This document shows, one piece after another, positions 22,691-32,527 of a DNA stretch of 64,000 nt. Origin of the DNA: Camellia lanceoleosa (Eukaryota > Streptophyta > Magnoliopsida > Ericales > Theaceae); assembly GCA_025200525.1 (NCBI GenBank), contig CM045758.1:62498649-62562648 (forward strand), in the 5' to 3' direction. The notes under the pieces were generated by a model. It searched no databases. It was not told where the DNA came from and saw nothing but the letters and a program-made list of their open reading frames with translations. Position numbers and translations under genes: made by a program. Position 1 is the first letter of the stretch. The number at the start of each line of letters is the position of its first letter.

Positions 22691-23151
22691 TCCTATGGCC
22701 TTCCTATGTGTTGGGAATGTTGGGAACCTGTGTTTTGTTCTACTCTTGGTGCATTTTGCTGCCTTGTTTGAAGAGTTTTATTGATTCACTCTTTATGTAG
22801 TTTCTCTTTGTTTATCGAGTTGTTGCATTAGTTGTTCATTGAGTTGTTTCACTCTGTTTGTTATGTGTTGGTTGGTTCATTACCTGATTAAGAAGTTGCC
22901 AATACAGTTTACAATGTTCAAATTCCATCAAATCCCATTTTTGTGTAAAATGGTGCAATTTGATGTTCAGAATGTAAAGTGCAACACATTTTCATCAAAA
23001 GGCCGATTTTTCATTCCAATCATGGTTTCTTTTTACAAAAGAGTACAAGTCTTTTTGAGAAAATAAAACTATACAATGTGCTAACACTACTAGCTAAAAG
23101 AAAAGGGGCAAAAGAGACCAAGCAATAACATCTAAATTAGTGCCATCCACC
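22691..23151. other. Spacer between the two antisense genes
   Basis: Non-coding and T-rich. It contains 'tttatcgagttg' and 'ttcattgagttg', which match repeated 'caactcgataagcaaa' units in the equivalent region of Element 2 (39550-39665) in the other orientation. It separates the start region of antisense gene 1 from the end of the PMD gene, so both antisense genes point the same way. I see no further gene. Confidence 0.5.
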
Positions 23152-25979
23152 TCAGGATCGAGAGGCCCTCTTCGTTCTCTTCCTAGGCATAGACTCAGAG
23201 ATATCGCCATCGGTGCCGCTGTCAAAGGCCCCCGTGTCTGAACTAACTGTAGAGCCGGCCTTAATATCATCTCCGCCCTTGGAATCTGAGCCAGCATCAC
23301 TCTTTCCGTCCTCAGATGACTCTGACTATGGACTCGCTGCCTCCTCGTCCTCACTCATCTCATCATCATCATCGTCTGGAATGGGCTCTGAAGGGCCACT
23401 CTCATCACAGGTGCCCCTAGCTCTACCTCGGCTGCGAGCCAGAGCCTCCCGTCTCCCTCTCCCTGCTGCCGGAGGAGGTGCTGATGGTCCCACTATAACA
23501 TCCAATGTGCCTGGGATCTGAAAAAGGGAGTTTGTCAAATACATCAGTCACGGTGTATACCCGACACAAAAAGATGCAGTGCAAAATACAGCGTTTAAGT
23601 GTCATGTTTGAATGCAGTGATTGAGTGCATTGTTTCAAATGCAATGTTAGAGTGCAGTGTGTCAGATCAGTGTAGTGTGGAATAGATTATGTTTAAAATG
23701 CTGATGTATCGGCAGGAAATTTCATGGCATGAAGTGCAAATTGAAGTAAATTACCGGAATCTTGTAGAGGCTGAGTAGGTTCATGCTCCTCTGCACCATC
23801 TCTGTCAGGGAAACATTAGCTCGAGGGCCTGCCCGGTGTACTCTATGGATGACTGCAAGTGTGATGAGGAGATTAGTGTTCTATAAAGCATAACTGAAAT
23901 GAAGCAAATATGCAAAATGAAAAGTTTGGCACATACTGGAGTAGGGCCTCAAACCCCTACGAGCTCATGCCCAATTGGCGCGAGCTCGATGGGAATCTGG
24001 CAAGCCTCTCTAGAATGTCATTGGTAGGTGAGTGTGGTAAGAAGCTCTGGCCACCCAGCCCTCTGTCTCACCCCAAGCTCTCTCCTACTATGGGTCCTGG
24101 TTGCCCTAACCCCTCTGCCTCTCTCTCCTACGGCAAGAGCCCTCGGTCTCTCATCTCCACGGGCCCTGGTCAAGGGTGGCATAAGGTATATCTGGATGAA
24201 GACTGTGTAGTCACCCTCGACTCGGAAGAAATCGGTGTCCCATCCTTGGGTGAAGTCAATCATCTCCTGGAAAGTGTACCTTTATGTGACTCTCATGTAT
24301 GTTGGGGGTGGCATCGGAACTACCGGCTCGGCAAACCGATGGTCTGACGCAAGAATCGCTCTCCTACGAACCACGCTCGACAAACTGGGCCATTAAGCAG
24401 GATCCGGAAGCGAGAAGCCTCTCGTGTACCAGCGAACTAATCTCTGACTCCCTCAGGCATCATCGCCTAAGGCTACCAAGTGATCTGTAAATAAATGAGG
24501 TACAGATTGTTAGCTATCATTGGGTATTGCAATATGAGTCAGAATCGAAGGAAGACGGAAATAAACAGAGAAACTTGAGTTACCCTAGCCACGATCATGG
24601 TATCGAAGTATCGGCGGAAGAAGAAGAAGGACTCCCGAGACCTCCGCTGGCATCTCTTGTCGTACCGATGAGAGTACGGCACGATAAGTGGCATCTCCAC
24701 CTCTAGCTCTGGGGCAAGTCTCGGAAAGTAGGCGTACACCCATAGCTGTAGGAAATGAAAAGGGCAATAGTGAGTATGTGTAGTGTACAGAATATGTAAA
24801 ACAGAAAGCAGATTGTGCGTGTGCAGTGTACAGTATGTGTAGTGTACAGAGTATGTAAAGCAGAAAGCAGATTGTGCGTGTATAGTATGTTGTGTGTGTG
24901 TAGTGTACAGAGAATGTTAAGCAGAAAGTGCAACATGAAATGCAAAACAAAGAAGTAAGGCATACCTCCTAGGCCCTCCAGTAGCCTCCTATCAGATGCC
25001 CGCTCCTGCGAGAGGTCGAGCTCACGTACCTGTACAAGGTGGCCAAGCCAGCGCCACCCCAATCATAGAGTCGGACTAGAGACAGGTCCACCAAAGCACT
25101 CAAGAGGTATAACCCGACGATGTTCGCCCGATCGGCGAACAGGGTAGTGCCAAGGAGAAACATCAGGAAACCTCGAGCATACTACTCGGTCTCCTCTTGG
25201 GTTGCTAGTGTCGTCATTCTATAGTAATCCGCGAACCATGTGTATCATACCATCCCTAATCGAGAGATGGGTGGGCGAGTCCCCAGCAAGTAAATCTGAG
25301 CGGCCTCCCACTTGCCCATGTCTGTGTCATAAGGAATCGGATGACCCCCTACCTCTATGCCAGTGAGCATAGAGAAGTCGAAGGGAGTCATCGTCGTCTC
25401 CCCTACGGTAGAGAAGTGAAAGGAATCAGTGGTATCCCACCACCTCTCTACCAAGGCACCTGGCAAAGGCTAGCTTGCTATGAGGCGTGAGAGCCCCATG
25501 CAGAATGAGCCAAAGCCGGCCTCGTTGATGATGTGGCGAACTATGTCGGGAAGCTCCATATACCACTCCCTCGCGGAGATGGTCCCGTATCCTCAGATGG
25601 CGTGTGAATTCCCCTGTAAGCAGGACAAGCAGATGCAAGGCAGTGTAAGAAATACAGTGCATAAATGTGTTTGGGATGAACAGATGAAAGACAGTGTGAG
25701 CTATGCGAGAAATGCAATGTACATTGTAGAAAATGAAGAAGAAATGTGTACCTCAGAGGTTCCATGAGATAAATGTGACTCCGGCTCACGCAGTAAGAGG
25801 TCTTTCGGTGCACCTCGTGCAAACCCCTTGAACTGGCGAATGCTATCGGGTGGTAGCACGTGTATCTCAGGATGATACGTCGCTGGGTCAAAAGGTCGAA
25901 TGCTCAGTGGCAGTGGCTCAAGCTCCAGATCCACTTCCATCTTCGGAGAAGCTCTACCGTGTAGGATGTCGTCCGCCAT
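23152..25979 (-). pseudogene. Antisense plant-mobile-domain (PMD) gene in Element 1, six exons
   Basis: The minus-strand model has exons 25979-25752, 25613-24966, 24745-24584, 24484-23937, 23852-23755 and 23517-23152. All five introns have GT and AG ends (138, 220, 99, 84 and 237 bp). Exon 1 starts 'MADDILHG' and ends in phase 0; exons 2 and 3 continue in phase 0. PMD landmarks: 'EWYMELPDIVRHIINEAGFG', 'LVERWWDTTDSFHF', 'GETTMTPFDFSMLTGIEVGG', 'YLLSALVDL', 'YDWGGAGLATLYRYVSS' and 'LWVYAYFPRLAP'. The last exon is acidic and ends with a basic 'PRKRTKR', which could be a nuclear signal. PMD proteins such as MAIN-type act in plant gene silencing and are also found in transposons. Breaks are mainly in-frame stops where CGA or CAG is expected (for example within 25560-25600 and about 25470); exon 4 also changes frame. 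Exon limits beyond exon 3 are less certain. Confidence 0.78.
24775..24935. repeat. Tandem repeat in PMD intron 2
   Basis: Three diverged units contain 'tgtagtgtacagagtatgt' and 'aagcagaaagcagattgtg'. Related CAGTG-rich sequence is in intron 1 (25620-25740) and intron 5 (23580-23690), whereas the exons lack it. This supports the exon-intron calls. Confidence 0.6.
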
Positions 25980-26379
25980 CTTGATGGAAGATGAGAAACT
26001 GGTCAAGAATGTGGAAAATGGGCGAGGAATGCCAAAGTCAACAAAAGTCAACTCTTAGAAGTGGAAAATGGTAAAAAAGAAAAAGCCCAGGAAAGGCACT
26101 AAATCCAAGGGTAACTCGAGGGAAACAAGCCTCAAGTTGTGGAAATGAAGGAAGAGGCACCGAAACCGACTTTCAATCGGTTCAAAACGGTGTAAACTAC
26201 GAGGATTTAGCGAAGAAAATATCTGTTGGGCGTTGAAAAATGCGTATAATGCTCGGATCGAAGGATGAAAATGGTTTGGAGAGAGAGGAGAATGATTTTC
26301 GGCAATGGAGAAGTGGGAAAATAGGGTTTGGAACCCTATACTTAAAAGCTCGAGGTAAAATGGCCATTTTGCCCCGAAT

Positions 26380-26475
26380 CTGCCATCGGTGGCCGATAGC
26401 CACCATTTGTGGCCGACAACTATTTTTGGTGGCCGATGGGTGGCTAATAACATTCCCCAATGGCCGACAGGCCTC
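26380..26475. promoter_or_regulatory. GGCCG-type cluster upstream of the PMD gene
   Basis: Units 'atcggtggccgatagccacc', 'tgtggccgacaac', 'ggtggccgatggg' and 'atggccgacagg' lie about 400-500 bp before the PMD ATG on the minus strand. A weak TATA-like 'ttaagtatagg' is at about 26333-26345 between them. A promoter role is inferred from the repeated association with gene starts. Confidence 0.45.
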
Positions 26476-26738
26476 CAATGCTCTCCATGAGTGTTTTATT
26501 ACTGTTTTGTGCCCTTGATTCTCAAGAAAGTGCATGGAAGGCTTACTTTTAAGCTCAAAGTGTCTCTGCGGAAGCCCCGAACTGTGTCTTCGGTGCATGG
26601 CTCATCATTACTCAACGTAGATGAGGTGTATCCTTTTTTTTCTAAACATACTACAACTCTTCTGAGAGGTAAAGCGGAAGTTGTGATTGAGTCGTCTTCA
26701 TCAAGCACGCTTTGTCATTGCATAGAACATGCATCCCT

Positions 26739-26990
26739 ATTTTGCATAGAATATGCATGTTGTATTGAAGATGCATTGTCATTATTTTGCATAGAATGTG
26801 CAGGTTGCATTGAAGATGCATTGTTGTTATTCTGCATAGAGTGTACATGTTACATTGAAGATGCATTGCTCTCATTTTGCATAGAATATGCATGTTGCAT
26901 TAAAGATGCATTGCTCTCATTTTGCATAGAATGATCAATGTTGCATTGAAGATGCATTACTCTCGTTTCACATAGAATATGCGTGATGCA
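26739..26990. repeat. 45-bp tandem array in Element 1 3' region
   Basis: Units begin 'attttgcatagaatatgc' at 26739, 26784, 26829, 26874 and 26919, exactly 45 bp apart, then decay. Because 45 is a multiple of three, the plus strand shows a repeating 15-residue peptide, which is a by-product of the array and not evidence of a gene. Tat/Ogre elements are known for tandem arrays in this region that can seed satellites. Confidence 0.85.
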
Positions 26991-27341
26991 TTGTTGTCAT
27001 TTTGCATAAGATATGCATGTTGCGTTGTATCGTCTTGTACATGCCCTTATATTTGCATAGAAAATGTTCGTGCCTGTTGCATTGACCTTGCATTCACTAC
27101 TATCACGTAGAATACGCATTACTTTGTCTATTGAATAGAATATGCTTCTGTTTTGTTCCTTGCATGTTGTGCATGAAACATACCTCTAACATTGTGGCAC
27201 GGTTATTCGTCTTGTGTAGAACATGCATTCTTATTGTATTGCATCTGTCAAGTTTCTTTCTTTTGTAAGCACGATATTGTATGTACAGTTCATTCAGATA
27301 AACTCCAGGTAAGAACATTCTTGTCCCTTGAACACGTTGTG

Positions 27342-27830
27342 TTGGTTAGAAACACTCGAGTACGCCGGTGTTTACACCATGCCTTGTTTTGGTTAGAAAC
27401 ACTCGGGTACGCCCGATGTTTACACCACACACCTTGCTTTGGTTAGAAACATTGGAACGTGTCCCGATGCTTATACCACCCTCTTGGTTAGAAGCATTTG
27501 GACGTGTTCCTGATACTTATACCACTCCCTTGGTTAGAAGCAATTGGAACATGTTCCGACACTTATACCACCTTGCTTTGGTTAGAAACATTGGGACGTG
27601 TCCCGATGTTTATACCCCCCCTTGGTTAGAAGCATTTGGACATCTTCCTGATGCTTATACCACCATGCTTTGGTTAGAAACATTGGGAGGTGTCCCGATG
27701 TTTATACCACCCCCCCCCCCCGGTGTTCATACCACCCTCTTCTCCTCTCACGTGCGACATGTTAGGACGCTTTGGTTAAAATCATTCGGAAGGACTCCAA
27801 TGCTTATACCGCTCTTTGCTTTGGTTGCAT
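27342..27830. repeat. Second tandem array (44-50 bp units) in Element 1 3' region
   Basis: The phrase 'ttggttagaa' recurs at 27342, 27389, 27439, 27484, 27530, 27578, 27622 and 27670, followed each time by a 'cattnggacgtgtcccgatg' and 'tttataccacc' type segment. Spacing varies from 44 to 50 bp. A C-run at about 27709-27721 interrupts it. Later diverged units reach about 27830. No relation to the 45-bp array is evident. Confidence 0.8.
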
Positions 27831-28293
27831 AATATTTGGTTATATTTCAATTGTTATTACTATTCTCTTTGGTCCAGAACATTAGGGTGTGTCCTCGTGT
27901 TCACACCATCTCTCTCTACGCGTGTGCCACGCGTTGGGATCTTGTTTCACACCTCGAGTGCGCTCGAGGGTTGTGTTGTTCTTTGCCTTTCCTACGTGAT
28001 GCGTAGTTAAGCTTGCATAATTTTCTTACATCCTTTCTGCATGAAATGTGGTTTGGTTCATGCTTACTTGCTTATGTATAAGTTTGTAGCATTTCTTTGC
28101 ATGGCATTGGCATCCTGATGTTTTATTGTAGCCGTATTGCATGATCATAAGTTATGTTCTGCATCGTGCATGTTATTTGCATCTTGCCTTAAAACTACGC
28201 TGGTTTGATTCCTTGCAAAGGGATACGTAGGCAGCCTACGACCGCAACAGTTATTTGCTTTTGATTTGCTTGTTTGTCCAAGTCTTCAACCTT
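27831..28293 (+). other. 3' untranslated region of Element 1 with TACGTA hairpin
   Basis: Non-coding sequence between the arrays and the polypurine tract. At about 28190-28236 it has 'actacgctggtttgattcc' followed by 'gggatacgtaggcagcc', a second copy of the hairpin motif found after pol. I see no gene here. Confidence 0.55.
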
Positions 28294-28394
28294 GTCAAAA
28301 ATGGGTCATCTCTAGGCTTTGACATTCACTTCCGTCATTTCATGACTTCCGAGTTCTGTCAAAGAGGGGCAACTACAGACACCTCATTTTTGAC
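28294..28394 (+). promoter_or_regulatory. Inverted repeat enclosing the polypurine tract of Element 1
   Basis: GTCAAAAATGGG (28294-28305) pairs with CTCATTTTTGAC (28383-28394, one mismatch). The polypurine tract AAAGAGGGGCAAC (28361-28373) and the LTR start lie in the loop. Element 2 has the same arrangement with perfect 12-base arms (37666-37677 and 37756-37767). A role in plus-strand priming or RNA folding is inferred. Confidence 0.55.
28361..28373 (+). other. Polypurine tract of Element 1
   Basis: AAAGAGGGGCAAC directly precedes the 3' LTR, where plus-strand DNA synthesis is primed. The identical sequence precedes the LTR of Element 2 (37687-37699, minus). Confidence 0.8.
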
Positions 28395-28561
28395 CGTCCT
28401 CGAGACTTGGACATCATCATTTGAACACTCGATGATTTTGTATGCTCGTGTTCGTTTTGAGCGCCTGATGTTCTTGGTGGTGTGCCTAGTCTTCAAGCCT
28501 CTCAACTTGTCTGTTTTGTGCTTGGTTGTGGACCAAGAGCTTGTTGTTTCAAATCTAGCAG

Positions 28562-28782
28562 AGAGGGTGGCCCGTCGGCCATCCCCACAGTCCATTGGCC
28601 ATGGCTTGTGCCTGCCAGCCATTAGTTGTGGCCGGTCGGCCACTGGTGATGGCCGGCGGCCATTTTTCTCCTTTTTCAGATATTTCTTTGCCAGTTGTGC
28701 CAGCTATTACTCACTAATGTGCATCTCCATACACGTGTGTGGAGGGATGAATACAAGCTCTAAGCTTGTTTTTCTATATATA
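28562..28782 (+). promoter_or_regulatory. 3' LTR U3 promoter region: GGCCG cluster, G-box palindrome, TATA
   Basis: The cluster (28562-28672) is followed by the palindrome at 28725-28744 containing CACGTG and by TATA at 28774-28782. The order is the same as in the 5' LTR. A 3' LTR promoter would read into the flanking copia sequence. Confidence 0.55.
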
Positions 28783-30394
28783 GGGGGGTCTCTCCCCCAT
28801 TTTGGAGGGTTAGACAATTTGGAATAAAATTTTCTCTCTCTCTCTCTCTCTCTTGAATTCTCTCTCTCTTCTTATTTTATGCTTTGTAGTTAGCTTTCTC
28901 TACACCTTTGCATGTAGACTCTTGATCAATCTTGACTACCTTGGAGCTGAGGTTCTAGGAGGTCTTCTTGGAGCTTTAGAAAGGGTTTTGAGCTTGAATT
29001 TGTGCCTGAAAATGTCTTGTGCTTCAAGAGATATAAGGCTTGCCTTTTAAACTTGTCTTGCATAATTTAAATTATTTTCTTGTTGTACTGTTTTGACCTG
29101 GTTTTTCAACTAGAACAAACTTTGTTTTGAAGTTTGAAAATAGTAGTTTAAGTCTTGGTGAGTTAGGGGGTTGTCTCATCTTTTTGTTCTTTGGCTTGTG
29201 AAGTCTTTTGTGCCATTCCTCACCATCTTTGTATCAAAATTTTTGGCCCTTTAAACCACTAAAAATCAGAGTTATTTCAGTAGTAAAAATCAAATTTTAA
29301 AGTCCAAAATATGAGGGGTTAGCCTCCCCTCCTTGTGCCTTATTTCCATACCTAGGTTGCTTCACATGTTGGCTGGATTTTCCAGCTTAACTTAGCTCAA
29401 TTCAAGCATGTTTTAAGCTCTATTTCGGCATGTTTGAGCTTTGTTTTGGGCTGGTTAAGGCACTTGAGGCTTGCTTTATATGCATGTAGTGCAATTGTGC
29501 TTGTTATGTTTAGCATTTGCCATGTTTTGGCCTCTTATTCTAGCTTAACTTAGCTTAATCTCAGCATGATTTTGCCACTATTTTGACTGGTCTTAGCTCT
29601 GTTTTGAGCTGGTTTGGACACTTGAGGCTTGCATTGTGTGGTTGTAGTGCAATCTCCTTCACTAGCTTAATGTTTTAAGCTTTCTAGCATGAATTGCATG
29701 AGTTGCTTGCATGTTTTAGGGTCATTTTGTATGCAATTTCAGCACATATAATATCTGTAACCTCCCTCATTTCATCACTTTTTCATTTGCTTTGAGGGTT
29801 GCTTAGCCAAAGGGTTGTGTTTAAGCTTGAGATTGAGATTTGTTCTTAATGGTTTTAATCCTCTTTTGAGGGTTTCTACTAACCAACGGCATGATCTCTC
29901 TCATGCCTTAAATCATCCCTTGGTTGACACCTCTCTCATTAGAAGACTCTCAACTTGGACTTAACCGGTTAAAGAATGGATCGGTAATTAAAATAAGTAA
30001 ATAAAACATGACAAGTAAAACTTGAGCAAGTTAAGCATGTTGTGTTCCATTGCATGCATTCAATCGGACGTTATATTGAACAAAAGGAAGATTGGAGCAT
30101 TTCATACTCAAAGTGATGAAATGAGTCAATCTCCTTGCTCTCCATTGCCTTTGATCACACATGATAAGGCGATGGCCTTGAGTCTTGTTTTTGGCATACA
30201 ATGAAGTTGTACTTCTTGGTTCTTTGGCCATCATGCATTGAGAATGCTTGGTTGGTGGTTTTGGAGCCAAGAATTACACTCTTTTGACTTTGTGTAATGA
30301 TAAGGAGGGTAATGGTACACATATATTCCTTGAGAATACACTACTTTGCCTCTGTTTGCTCTCTGTTGCAGCAAACAGGGAAGTCCAGGAAATC

Positions 30395-30475
30395 AGTGGC
30401 CAATCGGCCACCATAAGCAGCCGACCGGCCACCAATGGTAGCAGACAGCCACCATTGGTAGCTAACCGACCATAA
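30395..30475. promoter_or_regulatory. Second GGCCG-type cluster, mid-LTR
   Basis: Units 'agtggccaatcggccacc', 'agccgaccggccaccaat' and diverged copies occur. The equivalent place in Element 2 LTRs has a like cluster (35036-35145 and 51803-51915), in each case followed within about 200 bp, in element orientation, by 'gtaaacagaggc'. This mid-LTR cluster is not visible in the solo LTR. Confidence 0.45.
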
Positions 30476-31887
30476 ATGAATTATGTACCAATGTGTTCCG
30501 AAGTTGGAGCAAAGGCATTCTAGGAGTTGGCATAATTTTCTAAGATCAAACGAGTGTAAACAGAGGCATCTGATGGCAAGGCGGTGGATTTTTTAGAGGA
30601 AGCCGACCGAGCATGCATGCGTCCCTTGCCCTCGAGGCCATTTAATTGCTTTAATTAGTTAGCGTAGTTAATTATTCAATTCAAATGTTGTACTTAATTA
30701 TTCAATTCAAATGTTGTACTTAATTAGCTTAGAATAAGTTAGTTAATTAGTTTTGTGTTGTAATAGTTAGCTTAATTAGCATAGCTAGTTAGTTTATTTA
30801 TTCGGACCCTCCTTCGTGAGAGCATAATGTTGTAATAAGCGTGAGTGTGTGTGTGCATGTATTTCAACCCCGCGTCTTTCTCCCTTTTACTTAACTGCTT
30901 TTGATTGTTAGTTTAGGAGCATTTTCAATTAGCATACCTTATGCTTGCATGTTTGCATCATTCATTTGTATTGCATGCACCGAGGATCGGCGCATCATTC
31001 AAACTACATTGTCAATTCAATACTTCCTTGAATACGTGTTTTAAAGCATGTTATCAAAGTGTTGCAAATACCATGATTAGGTAGCCGAGCCTATTTAGTC
31101 ACATCATTGCATGTGTTGCATTAGTCATTTACAATAGTTAGAATCATGCATTGTTTTTAACTAGTTCTTGTTTTGGCTTGGAGTACTCGGTGAGTTTTAT
31201 GCTGTAGCATACTTGCATGAGTGTGATTGCCATATTGCCATGTTTCGCATGCTTGCCATGAGGTTATGTGCTTAAGTGATTAACTGCATGAATGCCTATG
31301 GATGAAGGCTTTGTTGCTTGAATTGGAACAATTCAACAAATGTGAGTTTTAAGCCTACTTGAGGGTGGCAAATTCAAACCATTTTCGAAAAGCAAACACG
31401 AGTTGAATTCGTTCCAAGTCTTGAGACTTAGTATATAATTGCTTGTGTGTGTCACGTAGTAAAGTTAGCTAATAATCGGAATAAGAACACATAAGGTTTA
31501 TAAAACGTCATATCATGATAGTAGAGGCCGATCTTTGATCGGGCGAGCAGGGGTGCTCATTTCAGGACCTTCCCCTTTCGTACCCAAGTTCCCGAGCTGA
31601 GGCAACTTTGGTGATGACTGACACGTGACCTTTGGCACGAGTTAGGGTTTCCTAAATTTCCTAAAAATAAAATATTTAGGTGGCGACTTTGTAATCTAGC
31701 AAAGCAGTCCAGTTTTGGCATTATTTGATTCAAAATCGATTTTCCAAAATGATTTGCCGGATTGGACTATTTGGTGTTTATCAATTTCACATTGCATGTG
31801 AAACTAGATTCATAACCTTGACAGCAGTCCAAACTGTAGGACCAATTCGAGCTCTCCGAAAGGGGGTGCGAAAAAAGTCGAGCTACA

Positions 31888-31985
31888 CCAATGCCTTCAA
31901 TTTCTATTCATTGAGGTAATGAAGCTACCTTGTCACGAGCATATAGTAGCACTTACAATGGTAAGTATAGACACAAAGGTCATGT
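31888..31985 (+). pseudogene. Ty1/copia RNase H, second half (split by Element 1)
   Basis: It continues the reading from 3745-3889 across the Element 1 insertion: 'PSISIH', then a stop in place of the conserved Cys-Asp, then 'EATLSRAY' and 'YNGKYRHKGH'. After about 31985 the similarity ends, so the copia copy was already truncated or was later rearranged. Confidence 0.82.
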
Positions 31986-32170
31986 TTGTTTAGCGAGATA
32001 AGTGGCCGAAGTGGATTAGGTTTGTTGTAGGCTCTACACACAGCATGCTTGGTTGTGAAATAAGGGGAATGATTGATACTCCAATTCGATTACTAAATCC
32101 ATTCAGTAGCTAGATTAGGTTTAGAATTTTTTATATTTGTTTTAGAATTCTTTTTAATATAGAAATATGT

Positions 32171-32440
32171 TTACATCTTAGCCACAAGTGCAAAGGTCTC
32201 CTGATAGTCAATGCTATACGTCTGAGTGAACCTTTTTGCCATAAGTCTAGCCTTGTAACGCTCAATAGAACCATCCACTTTGTGTTTCACAGTATACACC
32301 CATTTGCATTCTGCAAGCCGTTTGCCCTTAGATAACTCAGTCAATTCCCAAGTACCATTCTTCATAAGTTCTTTCATTTCCTCCATCATGGCAAGTTTCC
32401 ACTCAGAGGTAGCAAGAAGTTCTTTCAAGTTTTTTTTCAC
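32171..32440 (-). pseudogene. Ty1/copia reverse transcriptase, N-terminal fragment
   Basis: Minus-strand reading: 'WKLAMMEEMKELMKNGTWEL', 'KGKRLAECKWVYTVKHKVDG', 'ERYKARLMAKRFTQTY' and 'DYQETFALVAKM'. This is the start of the copia-type RT (RVT_2). It is about 90 residues long and stops where the catalytic part should follow, so it is truncated. It is on the same strand as the E2 and gag fragments just upstream and belongs to the same remnant. Confidence 0.88.
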
Positions 32441-32527
32441 AATAGTTGAATGCGCACAGATAAATAGTTTTTTGTCATAATAGTGTCATTAGTTGAGTCG
32501 CCCCTTCTTTGACATAGCTGCAAGCCT

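Larger units (their letters stand above)
3890..31887 (+). mobile_element. Element 1: Tat/Ogre-type Ty3/gypsy retrotransposon, 28 kb, non-functional
   Basis: Order: LTR (3890-7410), tRNA-Arg-type primer site, leader, gag (8239), protease (10837), pol with RT, RNase H, a second archaeal-type RNase H and integrase (11855-14912, resuming 19668-20534), spacer, antisense gene 1 (21214-22485), antisense PMD gene (23152-25979), two tandem arrays, polypurine tract (28361-28373) and LTR (28374-31887). The dual RNase H, very long LTRs, this primer site and antisense ORFs after pol are hallmarks of the Tat lineage, which includes Ogre and Retand. Without the nested solo LTR it is about 23.2 kb. LTR ends are degraded (CGTAG and TACAG where related copies have TGTAG). 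Many nonsense codons and some frameshifts make it non-autonomous. Confidence 0.93.
28374..31887 (+). repeat. 3' LTR of Element 1 (3514 bp)
   Basis: It is the partner of 3890-7410 and ends 'gctaca' followed by the CCAAT duplication. It holds a GGCCG cluster (28562-28672), the CACGTG palindrome (28725-28744), TATA (28774-28782), a CT leader (28831-28872), a second GGCCG cluster (30395-30475) and a small internal duplication of 'cttaattattcaattcaaatgttgta' type near 30670-30720. Differences from the 5' LTR are mostly single bases plus indels near the first cluster. Confidence 0.9.

Noticed and set aside
23213..24490. Plus-strand frames of 60-145 codons over the PMD gene
   Set aside because: They are the reverse of PMD exons 4-6; the minus strand has splice sites and domain similarity, the plus strand has neither.
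26491..26934. 147-codon frame with 15-residue peptide repeats
   Set aside because: The repeat unit is 45 bp, so any frame gives a periodic peptide. It lies in the 3' untranslated zone with no domain and no similar frame in Element 2.
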